Made by a program: the position numbers and the translations under genes. DNA of 36,587 nt. Source: Chryseobacterium gleum (GTDB lineage: Bacteria; Bacteroidota; Bacteroidia; UBA10329). Shown one piece after another: positions 7,205 to 14,290 of this stretch. Position 1 is the stretch's first letter. Every line of letters starts with the position of its first letter. The stretch covers positions 1-36,587 of the forward strand of contig CAMDOM010000037.1 of the NCBI GenBank assembly GCA_945903645.1, in the 5' to 3' direction. The notes beneath the pieces were generated by a model that ran no database searches, was not told where the DNA came from, and worked only from the letters and a program-made list of their open reading frames with translations.

Positions 7205-8743
7205 ATGAGCACAAATTCTGATTCTTCATCCAACTCAGACCCTTCCATATCGGCAAGCGGAGAGGCGAAATTCCGAGCTCGCCTCTCCACGCTTGACGAC
7301 CAAGGAAAGCGGAAGTGGATTTATCCGAAGAAGGTTTTTGGTAAGTACTTTAATGCACGCACATGGCTTAGTTATGTGCTGCTAGTAATGCTTTTTGTAG
7401 GTCCTTTCCTGCGTATTGGTGGCGAACCATTGCTTATGATTAACATCATACAGAGTAAGTTCGTCATTTTCGGCAAAATCTTTTGGCCGCAAGATTTCTA
7501 TCTCTTCGGGCTTGCTATGGTAACGATGGTGGTTTTCGTTATTCTGTTCACTGTTGTATTCGGTAGACTGTTTTGCGGGTGGGTTTGTCCTCAAACCATT
7601 TTTATGGAAATGCTTTTTCGCAAGATTGAGTATTGGATTGAAGGCGATTGGAAACATCAACAAAAGCTAGATGCCCAAAAATGGGATGCCGAGAAAATTC
7701 GCAAAAAAGCGCTGAAACACAGCCTTTTCTTTGGCATATCGTTCCTTATTGCCAACACGTTTTTGGCTTACATCATCGGAAGCGATGAGCTGATAAAAAT
7801 TGTCACATCGCCACCCAGCGCGCACCTTGCGGGCTTCATGGCCATATTGGTTTTTACCGGAGTCTTCTATGGCGTATTCGCAAAAATGCGCGAACAAGTG
7901 TGCACTAACATTTGCCCTTATGGAAGATTGCAAGGAGTGCTTTTGGATAGAAATTCGATGGTTGTTGCCTACGACCATCATCGTGGCGAACAGCGCTCAA
8001 CATGGCATAAAGATGAAAACAGAAAATCTGTAGGCAAAGGCGATTGCATTGATTGCCACCAATGCGTGGATGTTTGCCCGACTGGAATAGACATTCGGAA
8101 TGGCACACAACTGGAGTGCATAAACTGCACTGCCTGCATGGATGCCTGCGACAATGTGATGAACAAAGTGGGACTGCCAACAGCCCTTATCGGCTACAAG
8201 AGTGAAGTGAGCATAAACACCCGCGTGAAATTCACCTTTACCACGCGAATGAAAGCCTACACCGTTGTGCTCGTTATTCTAATTGGTGTAATGACCGCTT
8301 TGATAGCCACAAGAGCAGATGTTGGAGCTACAATTTTACGCACACCAGGCATGCTTTATCAAGAAAATGATGGCATGATTAGCAATCTCTATAACTACAA
8401 GGTTATCAACAAAACAGGCAAGGAAATGGCCCTTCATTTCCAACTATTGGATGATAAAGGCCAACTGCGCATGATAGGCAGCATACCAACCGCGCCACCA
8501 GCAGGTGTTGCAGAAGGAGCAATGTTTATTGACATTCCACGCAGTGAGCTGGGCTGGAAAAACACCTCTGTTACGGTTGGAATTTTTGCTGGAGACAAAT
8601 TAGTTCGAAAAGTAAAAACTAGTTTCTCAGGTCCAATTCCAGGAAATATCTCCAAAGAAGACCGCGAAAAAACGGATACCAAAGACGGGCTTGAATCAGA
8701 GGATGACGAAAACGAAGAGGATAAAGACACACAAAAAGACTAA
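7205..8743 (+). CDS. ccoG: Cytochrome c oxidase accessory protein CcoG (RdxA/FixG)
   Basis: This 512-residue membrane polyferredoxin acts as a copper reductase in cbb3 oxidase assembly in studied species. Membrane segments lie at about 56-72, 98-120, 174-192, 206-224 and 346-365. Cys motifs FCGWVCP and CTNICPYGR are followed by two 4Fe-4S clusters: C281, C284, C287, C291 and C305, C308, C311, C315. A C-terminal periplasmic Ig-like domain (FixG_C, about 370-480) follows. Two oddities are a Ser/Asn-rich start of about 20 residues and a highly charged tail of about 30 residues (ESEDDENEEDKD). It lies 53 bases after ccoP and 3 bases before ccoH. Confidence 0.95.
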   Translation: MSTNSDSSSNSDPSISASGEAKFRARLSTLDDQGKRKWIYPKKVFGKYFNARTWLSYVLLVMLFVGPFLRIGGEPLLMINIIQSKFVIFGKIFWPQDFYLFGLAMVTMVVFVILFTVVFGRLFCGWVCPQTIFMEMLFRKIEYWIEGDWKHQQKLDAQKWDAEKIRKKALKHSLFFGISFLIANTFLAYIIGSDELIKIVTSPPSAHLAGFMAILVFTGVFYGVFAKMREQVCTNICPYGRLQGVLLDRNSMVVAYDHHRGEQRSTWHKDENRKSVGKGDCIDCHQCVDVCPTGIDIRNGTQLECINCTACMDACDNVMNKVGLPTALIGYKSEVSINTRVKFTFTTRMKAYTVVLVILIGVMTALIATRADVGATILRTPGMLYQENDGMISNLYNYKVINKTGKEMALHFQLLDDKGQLRMIGSIPTAPPAGVAEGAMFIDIPRSELGWKNTSVTVGIFAGDKLVRKVKTSFSGPIPGNISKEDREKTDTKDGLESEDDENEEDKDTQKD

Positions 8744-8746
8744 ACC

Positions 8747-9232
8747 ATGAAAAACGAAAATGCTTCATCTTCTATGATTAACGAAGAGCAATCAAAAAGC
8801 TGGTTTCATTTAAACTGGGGACATAAGCTGGCATTAGCATACATTGGCTTTGTCGCCTTCATGATTGGCTTGGTGGTGTTGGCTTTTCAGCAAAAATTTG
8901 ATTTGGTAGCAGATGATTACTATGCCCAAGAAATTGCCTACCAAGGCCGGATAGACCAAATGGACAAGGCTCGCGCTAAAGCCTATGTGGTTTCCTTCAA
9001 TCAGGAAGGCGAAAAAATGGCGGTAGCATTTCCAACTGTTGCATCGCAAGTTAAACTTCACTTCTTTCGGCCTTCTGATGAAAAATTGGATTTGAAAGAA
9101 ACATCCGCCAGAGTAGATTCAACATTCACTTTCCCATTGAATACGTTAACTGCTGGCAAGTACATCGCCAAGGTGGAATGGCAAGCCGATGGAGAAACGT
9201 ATTATCAAGAGAAAACTGTAATAGTGAGATAA
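8747..9232 (+). CDS. ccoH: CcoH/FixH-family cbb3 oxidase assembly protein
   Basis: The 161-residue single-pass membrane protein has a soluble domain facing the periplasm. It shows the FixH signature around WGHKLALAYIGFVAFMIGLV (membrane helix about 25-47) followed by DLVADDYYAQEIAYQGRIDQ. FixH/CcoH proteins stabilise subunits during cbb3 oxidase assembly. It lies 3 bases after ccoG and 4 before the TauE-like gene, so it is almost certainly co-translated with both. Confidence 0.9.
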   Translation: MKNENASSSMINEEQSKSWFHLNWGHKLALAYIGFVAFMIGLVVLAFQQKFDLVADDYYAQEIAYQGRIDQMDKARAKAYVVSFNQEGEKMAVAFPTVASQVKLHFFRPSDEKLDLKETSARVDSTFTFPLNTLTAGKYIAKVEWQADGETYYQEKTVIVR

Positions 9233-9236
9233 AGCC

Positions 9237-9944
9237 ATGTTTTTACCAGCATTCATCATTGGTGCACTTGGCAGTTTTCATTGCATAGGCATGTGCGGCC
9301 CTATTGCTATGGCTGTTCCTTTGGGCAGACCGGGTGGTTGGGAAAGTATTCTGCGCGGGTTGGTTTATAACCTTGGTCGTATCCTCACCTACTCCTTGCT
9401 CGGATTGATAGCGGGTTTATTGGGCCAGCGGCTTGCGCTTGGGGGCTATCAGCAAATACTTTCTATCACTGTGGGATTGCTCATTCTTGTGGGCGTGTTT
9501 TTACCACGACAGTACAGTAAAAAAATAGACCCAGCATCCAAAATTGCTATCGTACTGATGAAAGCCAAATCGCTTTTCAGCAATGCACTTCGTTCGCGGT
9601 CACTTGCGGGTCCACTAGGCTTAGGAATTATGAATGGGCTGCTTCCCTGTGGAACGGTTTACATCGGCTTAGCTGGAGCTTTAGTAGTGGGTGGTACAGC
9701 TGAAAGTGCGCTTTTTATGGCCGCTTTTGGATTAGGCACATTGCCCATGATGCTGGCAATTCAATTGGCTGGCAATCTTATTTCCATCAATCTTCGCAGT
9801 CGCATTCGTGCTATTTTACCGTATTCATTCGTAGTTATGGGGTTGTTGTTTATCCTTCGCGGGATGGGGTTGGGCATTCCATTTGTTAGCCCCAAAATGG
9901 ATGTGCGAACTGGTGGTGTAGAACAATGTCATGTAGTTAATTAG
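9237..9944 (+). CDS. TauE/SafE-like membrane protein of the cco cluster (HCIGMCG type)
   Basis: The 235-residue polytopic protein (about six hydrophobic segments) starts with the motif GSFHCIGMCGPIAMA (H15, C16, C20) and has a second motif GLLPCGTVYIGLAGAL (about 138-153). These mark the subgroup of the sulfite-exporter TauE/SafE-like family that accompanies cco genes in Bacteroidota and Proteobacteria. The conserved His/Cys in the first helix would suit copper or another soft metal, but this is inference and the family name should not be read as sulfite export. The ATG at 9237 is 4 bases after ccoH, and hemN follows 3 bases after its stop. Confidence 0.82.
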   Translation: MFLPAFIIGALGSFHCIGMCGPIAMAVPLGRPGGWESILRGLVYNLGRILTYSLLGLIAGLLGQRLALGGYQQILSITVGLLILVGVFLPRQYSKKIDPASKIAIVLMKAKSLFSNALRSRSLAGPLGLGIMNGLLPCGTVYIGLAGALVVGGTAESALFMAAFGLGTLPMMLAIQLAGNLISINLRSRIRAILPYSFVVMGLLFILRGMGLGIPFVSPKMDVRTGGVEQCHVVN

Positions 9945-9947
9945 CCC

Positions 9948-11348
9948 ATGTTAACCTCCGAATCGCAGCCAATTGAACTTTCAAGAATGGACACGGCATT
10001 AATTAGAAAATATAATGTTGCAGGGCCACGGTATACAAGCTATCCCACGGTGCCTTATTGGGACGAATCTAGTTTTAGCCCAAAAAAATGGCAAAGTCAA
10101 CTCATTCATGCTTTCGATACAACCAATGCAACCGAGGGGATTAGCCTTTATATTCATTTGCCGTATTGCGAAAGTCTCTGCACCTACTGCGGATGCAATA
10201 AGCGCATTACCAAAAATCATGGGGTAGAACAACCGTATATCAAAGCGGTGCTGCGTGAATGGAAACATTATCAAAGCAAGTTCACCTCTACTCCACGCAT
10301 TAGCGAATTACACCTTGGAGGAGGCACGCCCACATTCTTCTCGCCTCAAAACCTTCGGATGTTGATGAATGGATTGGCCAATAGTTCTGCGCGAGTAGCC
10401 AAAGCCGATTTAAGTTTCGAAGCCCATCCCAACAATACCACTCAGGCCCATTTAGAAGAATTGTATTTCCTTGGATTTAAACGATTAAGTCTTGGAGTTC
10501 AAGATTTTGATTTGGCAGTTCAAATGGCCATTCATCGCATTCAACCATTCGAAAATGTGAAGCGCGTTACCGATTGGGCTCGTGGTATTGGCTACACATC
10601 AATCAACTTCGATTTAATTTATGGTTTGCCCAAACAAACTCTTCAAAGCGTGCAAGACACTATTGAGCGCACTTTGAGTTTGATGCCCGACCGCATTGCT
10701 TTTTACAGCTACGCACATGTGCCGTGGGTTTCGCCCGGCCAACGCGGCTACTCTGAGGCTGATTTACCAACTGATGAACAAAAAAGAGAGCTGTACGAAG
10801 CTGGTAAAGAAATGCTGTTGGAGGCAGGATATGTAGAGATTGGAATGGATCATTTTGCGCTTCCAAATGACGCATTAAGCATAGCTGACCAAAACGGACT
10901 TTTACATCGAAATTTCATGGGATATGCTACCAAAAGCACCCACTTGATGTTGGGACTTGGTGTGTCGGCCATTAGTGATGCCTGGGGTGCATTTGCTCAA
11001 AACGAAAAGGTTGTAGAGGACTACATCGCTCGGGTAGAAAAGGATGAAATGCCAGTATTCCGAGGCCATATCCTTACTGATGAAGACAAACAATTACGGC
11101 AACATATTCTGGATATAATGTGTCGCCACACCACACGTTGGAGTGCGAGTGATGCATTTCCAATTGATAAAAATGAACTTGCCAACCGATTGCGCGAGCC
11201 CATCAAAGACGGGTTGGTAATACTAACTGAATACGGAATTGCCGTAACCGAAAAAGGCCGTCCTTTTATTCGAAATATCTGCATGGCATTGGATGCGCGC
11301 TTGTGGCGTAACGAGCCAAAAGGCAGCGTTTTCTCCTCTACCGTTTAG
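9948..11348 (+). CDS. hemN: Oxygen-independent coproporphyrinogen III oxidase HemN
   Basis: This radical-SAM enzyme decarboxylates coproporphyrinogen III to protoporphyrinogen IX without O2, for heme synthesis under low oxygen. The 466-residue length is typical. The N-terminal YNVAGPRYTSYPTVPYWDE is the HemN hallmark; the 4Fe-4S/SAM motif is C74-x3-C78-x2-C81-x-C83 (CESLCTYCGC), followed by GGGTPTF. The trip-wire N-terminus and C-terminal HemN_C domain are present, which separates it from HemW-type proteins. It lies 3 bases after the TauE-like gene as the last gene of the cco cluster, fitting co-production of heme with a heme-rich oxidase. A terminator-like hairpin follows. Confidence 0.95.
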   Translation: MLTSESQPIELSRMDTALIRKYNVAGPRYTSYPTVPYWDESSFSPKKWQSQLIHAFDTTNATEGISLYIHLPYCESLCTYCGCNKRITKNHGVEQPYIKAVLREWKHYQSKFTSTPRISELHLGGGTPTFFSPQNLRMLMNGLANSSARVAKADLSFEAHPNNTTQAHLEELYFLGFKRLSLGVQDFDLAVQMAIHRIQPFENVKRVTDWARGIGYTSINFDLIYGLPKQTLQSVQDTIERTLSLMPDRIAFYSYAHVPWVSPGQRGYSEADLPTDEQKRELYEAGKEMLLEAGYVEIGMDHFALPNDALSIADQNGLLHRNFMGYATKSTHLMLGLGVSAISDAWGAFAQNEKVVEDYIARVEKDEMPVFRGHILTDEDKQLRQHILDIMCRHTTRWSASDAFPIDKNELANRLREPIKDGLVILTEYGIAVTEKGRPFIRNICMALDARLWRNEPKGSVFSSTV

Positions 11349-11351
11349 TTT

Positions 11352-11378
11352 TAAAGGCCTAGATTAATCAGGCTTTTT
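11352..11378 (+). terminator. Hairpin with T-run after hemN, overlapping the converging gene end
   Basis: TAAAGGCCT (11352-11360) and AGGCTTTTT (11370-11378) form a short stem with one bulged G, a loop containing the stop codon of the minus-strand gene, and a run of five T. It would end transcription of the cco-hemN cluster and may serve the opposite gene too. The stem is short, so confidence is moderate. Confidence 0.45.
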
Positions 11379-11555
11379 GCACTGTTCCGCAGGCATAGCA
11401 CCACACATGCCGCAAGGCTGTCCATCTTTATTCAGCATCGGGTTTTGACTAGAACAAGTGCCAGCAAATTGCCCGTCTTTTTTAACCAAAATTTTGATGG
11501 CGATGCCAGCAAATGCAATTCCCATAAGGAGTATTGCTGCTATTACGACTTCCAT
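11364..11555 (-). CDS. Small membrane-anchored four-cysteine protein, unknown function
   Basis: The 63-residue product has one N-terminal membrane segment (VVIAAILLMGIAFAGIAIKI, about 3-22) and a Cys-containing tail with C34, C48, C51 and C59 (TCSSQ, PCGMCG, QCKK). I recognise the type as a short 'membrane or secreted protein' seen in many Flavobacteriia, but no function is known to me. The CxxC plus two more Cys could bind a metal or form disulfides. It converges on hemN with 15 bases between stops and lies 35 bases downstream of purA, in the same direction, so it may be the last gene of that operon. Confidence 0.7.
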   Translation of the reverse strand: MEVVIAAILLMGIAFAGIAIKILVKKDGQFAGTCSSQNPMLNKDGQPCGMCGAMPAEQCKKPD

Positions 11556-11590
11556 GGTGATCTGAATCTCAATTAATTAATACACCAAAA

Positions 11591-12880
11591 TTAAGCTGTT
11601 GCAACGGGTTTAGCCTCACGAAAGATGGTTTGGCTACGATCGGGCCCAACTGAGACCAACGTAACTGGAACCTCCGTTTGCTTTTCTATAAAAGCAATGT
11701 ATTCCATCAACTCCCTGGGCAAATCATCACTTAGAAGTGCCGCTGTTAAATTGCACTGCCAACCTTTGAAATCGACATAAACAGGTTCCACTTCCTCAGT
11801 AATATCATACGGCATGCGGTCGGTAAGCACGCCATTCACACGATAATGGGTACAAACACGAATGGTTTCAAATGTGTCCATCACATCCGCTTTCATCATG
11901 TTCAATTCGGTAACACCATTTATCATAATGGCATAATTGAGCGCTGGCAAATCCAACCAACCTGTACGTCTTCTTCTGCCTGTAGTAGATCCAAATTCGT
12001 TGCCAATTTTGCAGAGTTGTTCGCCCACTTCATCGTTCAATTCGGTAGGGAACGGGCCAGAGCCAACCCGCGTGCAATAGGCCTTGAAAATGCCGATAAC
12101 TCTTCCAATTCTATTGGGTGCAATGCCAAGCCCAGTGCAAGCTCCAGCGCAAATAGTGCTAGAAGACGTTACAAATGGATATGATCCAAAGTCAATGTCG
12201 AGAAGGGAACCTTGCGCTCCTTCGGCCAACATTTTTTTGCCTTCCTTCAATTGTTGATTCAGATAATGCTCGCTATCAATAAGCTCAAAGCGTTTCAATG
12301 TAGCCAAGCTATCTAGCCATTGCTTTTCCATTTCTGAATCTACACCGTCCTCACCTTGCTGAGCCAGCAAAAGTTCGTGTTTGTGCTTTAGGAAATTGTA
12401 TTTCTCCTCAAATTGGTCACTGAGAACATCACCCACACGAAGCCCATTTCTTCCGGTTTTATCCATGTATGTTGGACCAATCCCTTTCAACGTGCTTCCA
12501 ATTTTGCTCTTGCCCTTCGCCTTTTCGGATGCAGCATCCAGCAAGCGGTGCGTTGGCAAAATAAGGTGAGCTTTCTTCGAAATTTTGAGTCTATCAGCAG
12601 CAAACACTCCACGCGCTTCTAGGCTATCAATTTCTTTCTTAAAGATAATTGGGTCAATCACAACACCATTGCCCACCACGTTGATTGCATCTTTTCGAAA
12701 AATACCCGATGGAATAGTGTGTAAAACATGCTTTATCCCTTCAAATTCCAAAGTGTGCCCAGCATTTGGACCGCCCTGAAAACGAGCAATTACATGATAT
12801 TGTGGCGTTAACACATCTACAATTTTCCCCTTTCCCTCGTCTCCCCATTGAAGACCGAGTAGTACATCCACTTTTTCCAA
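11591..12880 (-). CDS. purA: Adenylosuccinate synthetase PurA (TTG start)
   Basis: This enzyme makes adenylosuccinate from IMP, aspartate and GTP, the committed step to AMP. The 429-residue length is standard. The N-terminal VDVLLGLQWGDEGKGKIVDV contains the GTP-binding GDEGKGK (13-19); GGPNAGHT, GPTYMDK and RVGSGPFPTE follow in order. The start must be TTG at 12880 or one of a few non-ATG codons before it, since an in-frame TAA lies at 12893-12895. Translated from TTG, the N-terminus aligns with known PurA. It lies 8 bases after the STAS gene, probably in an operon with it and the Fur-family gene. Confidence 0.96.
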   Translation of the reverse strand: MEKVDVLLGLQWGDEGKGKIVDVLTPQYHVIARFQGGPNAGHTLEFEGIKHVLHTIPSGIFRKDAINVVGNGVVIDPIIFKKEIDSLEARGVFAADRLKISKKAHLILPTHRLLDAASEKAKGKSKIGSTLKGIGPTYMDKTGRNGLRVGDVLSDQFEEKYNFLKHKHELLLAQQGEDGVDSEMEKQWLDSLATLKRFELIDSEHYLNQQLKEGKKMLAEGAQGSLLDIDFGSYPFVTSSSTICAGACTGLGIAPNRIGRVIGIFKAYCTRVGSGPFPTELNDEVGEQLCKIGNEFGSTTGRRRRTGWLDLPALNYAIMINGVTELNMMKADVMDTFETIRVCTHYRVNGVLTDRMPYDITEEVEPVYVDFKGWQCNLTAALLSDDLPRELMEYIAFIEKQTEVPVTLVSVGPDRSQTIFREAKPVATA

Positions 12881-12888
12881 TTTGCTAT

Positions 12889-13239
12889 TTATTTAAATGT
12901 AAAATGTTCGCTAGCGGATTCTACCGAACCATAAATCTTAAAAATCGAATCGAGGCGCATCATCACCAACAATTGTCGCACCTTATCAGAAACTCCACAA
13001 ATAGCAAGTTCGCCACCTGCATTTCTGGCCTTTGTTAGCATACCAATAAGCAAATTGAGCCCTGAACTATTAACATACTCAAGGGCGCTCAATTCGAGCA
13101 ATACCGAACTTTCACCTTTAGACAACATCTCTTCAAACGCGGCAATCAATTCTTCAGATTGCTCCTTTTCTGTGAGCCTCCCATTTAGGGAAATAAGACG
13201 CAGGCCGTTGATTACCGCAATGTCGTAATGAAAAGCCAT
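12889..13239 (-). CDS. STAS-domain protein (anti-sigma factor antagonist type)
   Basis: The 116-residue product is a single STAS domain. It has the SpoIIAA/RsbV-like core LLELSALEYVNSSGLNLLIG with S58-S59, where SpoIIAA-type proteins are phosphorylated by a partner kinase. Such proteins control an anti-sigma factor by a phosphorylation switch; no partner kinase or phosphatase gene is seen in the window. The usual Asp before SSG is Asn here (VNSSG), which also occurs in other family members. It sits 1 base after the Fur-family gene and 8 before purA, so it is translated in one operon. Confidence 0.85.
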   Translation of the reverse strand: MAFHYDIAVINGLRLISLNGRLTEKEQSEELIAAFEEMLSKGESSVLLELSALEYVNSSGLNLLIGMLTKARNAGGELAICGVSDKVRQLLVMMRLDSIFKIYGSVESASEHFTFK

Positions 13240-13240
13240 C

Positions 13241-13726
13241 TCAGTTCCGTGTGTCTTTGCGTGCGCAACTGCCTGTTTTAGCCAACTCGTTGCATTGCCC
13301 AGAAAAATTCAACGAGTGACTAACCACCTTAAAATCGAGCATGGACTCTACCATATTCTGAATTTGCTGAATACGCGGATCGCAAAACTCCATCACCTTT
13401 CCACAATCTTGACAAATGATATGATCATGCTGCTGATACTTATGCGAACGCTCAAAATGGGCAATATTTTTTCCAAACTGATGCTTAGTTACCAACTTGC
13501 AATTGAGCAGAATCTCAATGGTGTTATAAAGCGTGGCCCTACTTACACGGTAGTTTTTGTTCTTCATTTGAACATAGAGCGACTCTATATCGAAATGACC
13601 ACCACTAGTATAAATCTCATTTAGAATGGCAAAACGCTCGGGTGTTTTCCTGTGCCCTTTCTCTCCCAAATAATTGGAAAAGATTTCTTTCACCGTATCG
13701 TAAAGCTCAGAAGGTACTTCTGTCAT
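13241..13726 (-). CDS. Fur-family transcriptional regulator
   Basis: This 161-residue metal-responsive repressor has a winged-helix DNA-binding part (about 14-95, with [16 protein letters not shown] and [16 protein letters not shown]) and a C-terminal dimer/metal domain. Visible metal ligands are the HDH at 100-102 ([13 protein letters not shown]) and C105/C108 of the structural zinc CxxC, with C144 and C152 near the end. Fur, PerR and Zur cannot be separated with certainty; the CxxC type fits Fur or PerR. It is first in a three-gene unit with the STAS gene and purA. A -7 element (TAATTTTG) lies just before it. ATG at 13726. Confidence 0.9.
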   Translation of the reverse strand: MTEVPSELYDTVKEIFSNYLGEKGHRKTPERFAILNEIYTSGGHFDIESLYVQMKNKNYRVSRATLYNTIEILLNCKLVTKHQFGKNIAHFERSHKYQQHDHIICQDCGKVMEFCDPRIQQIQNMVESMLDFKVVSHSLNFSGQCNELAKTGSCARKDTRN

Positions 13727-13744
13727 TCAAGTAGTACTAAAACT

Positions 13745-13752
13745 CAAAATTA
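13745..13752 (-). promoter_or_regulatory. -7 element (TAATTTTG) for the Fur-STAS-purA unit
   Basis: On the minus strand TAATTTTG matches TAnnTTTG exactly and lies 18 bases before the Fur-family ATG at 13726, giving a leader of about 12 bases. A perfect palindrome TTGAATTCAA sits 20 bases further upstream (13772-13781) and might be an operator, but it is short and AT-rich. Confidence 0.5.
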
Positions 13753-13828
13753 GGGAAATAGAGCGAGGAAATTGAATTCAAAAACTTGGGTTATACACCA
13801 ATTTCGAACGAGTTTCCGACAATAAAAA

Positions 13829-14290
13829 TCAAATCTCCCACTTCACAAATTTTCGAGAAAACGTTTCCCCATTAGTTTCTGCAAGAATGAAATATATGCC
13901 TTGACGAAAGCCATAAACAGGAATAATAATTTGCTCGTTGGTCATCTGCTGCAAAAAGTCGTAATACATAATATTGCCATTTCGGTCAAATACATACAGG
14001 TTCACATCTGATTCAAAGCGCGTGGCTATGCGCAAATTGATGTATTCCACCACAGGATTGGGATAGAAATTAAAGGCAACTTGCTCGCATGGACCTTCGC
14101 TATATTGGTTGAGCGCAGCATACTGCCAATAGCAGAAATTAACATAGGTGGTTCCGTCACATCCGCACACTGGAATAAAATCAGGATAACAGGGCGGATT
14201 GGTAACAGGAAATGACAAACTATCCGCGCATTGCGCCTTTGTTTCCAATACAAACGACAATCCGATGAATATGAGAAAAACGAATTTCAT
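13829..14290 (-). CDS. Secreted Kazal-type inhibitor domain protein with T9SS tail
   Basis: The 153-residue product has a signal peptide (1-20, MKFVFLIFIGLSFVLETKAQ), then a single Kazal-like domain (about 21-70). Kazal domains are small disulfide-bonded inhibitors of serine proteases. The signature IPVCGCDGTTYVNFCYWQYA matches Kazal proteins, with C34-x7-C42-x10-C53 spacing plus C21, C44 and C68 (six Cys). After a short linker the tail NFYPNPVVEYINLRI to RKFVKWEI is a T9SS type-A sorting domain, so the protein should be surface-attached or released. The ATG overlaps the stop of the upstream membrane-protein gene (ATGA), so translation is probably coupled. Actual inhibition is inferred from the family only. 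Confidence 0.82.
   Translation of the reverse strand: MKFVFLIFIGLSFVLETKAQCADSLSFPVTNPPCYPDFIPVCGCDGTTYVNFCYWQYAALNQYSEGPCEQVAFNFYPNPVVEYINLRIATRFESDVNLYVFDRNGNIMYYDFLQQMTNEQIIIPVYGFRQGIYFILAETNGETFSRKFVKWEI

Noticed and set aside
13772-13781. TTGAATTCAA palindrome as a Fur or PerR box
   Set aside because: It is only 10 bases, AT-rich, and does not match known Fur or PerR consensus arms well enough.
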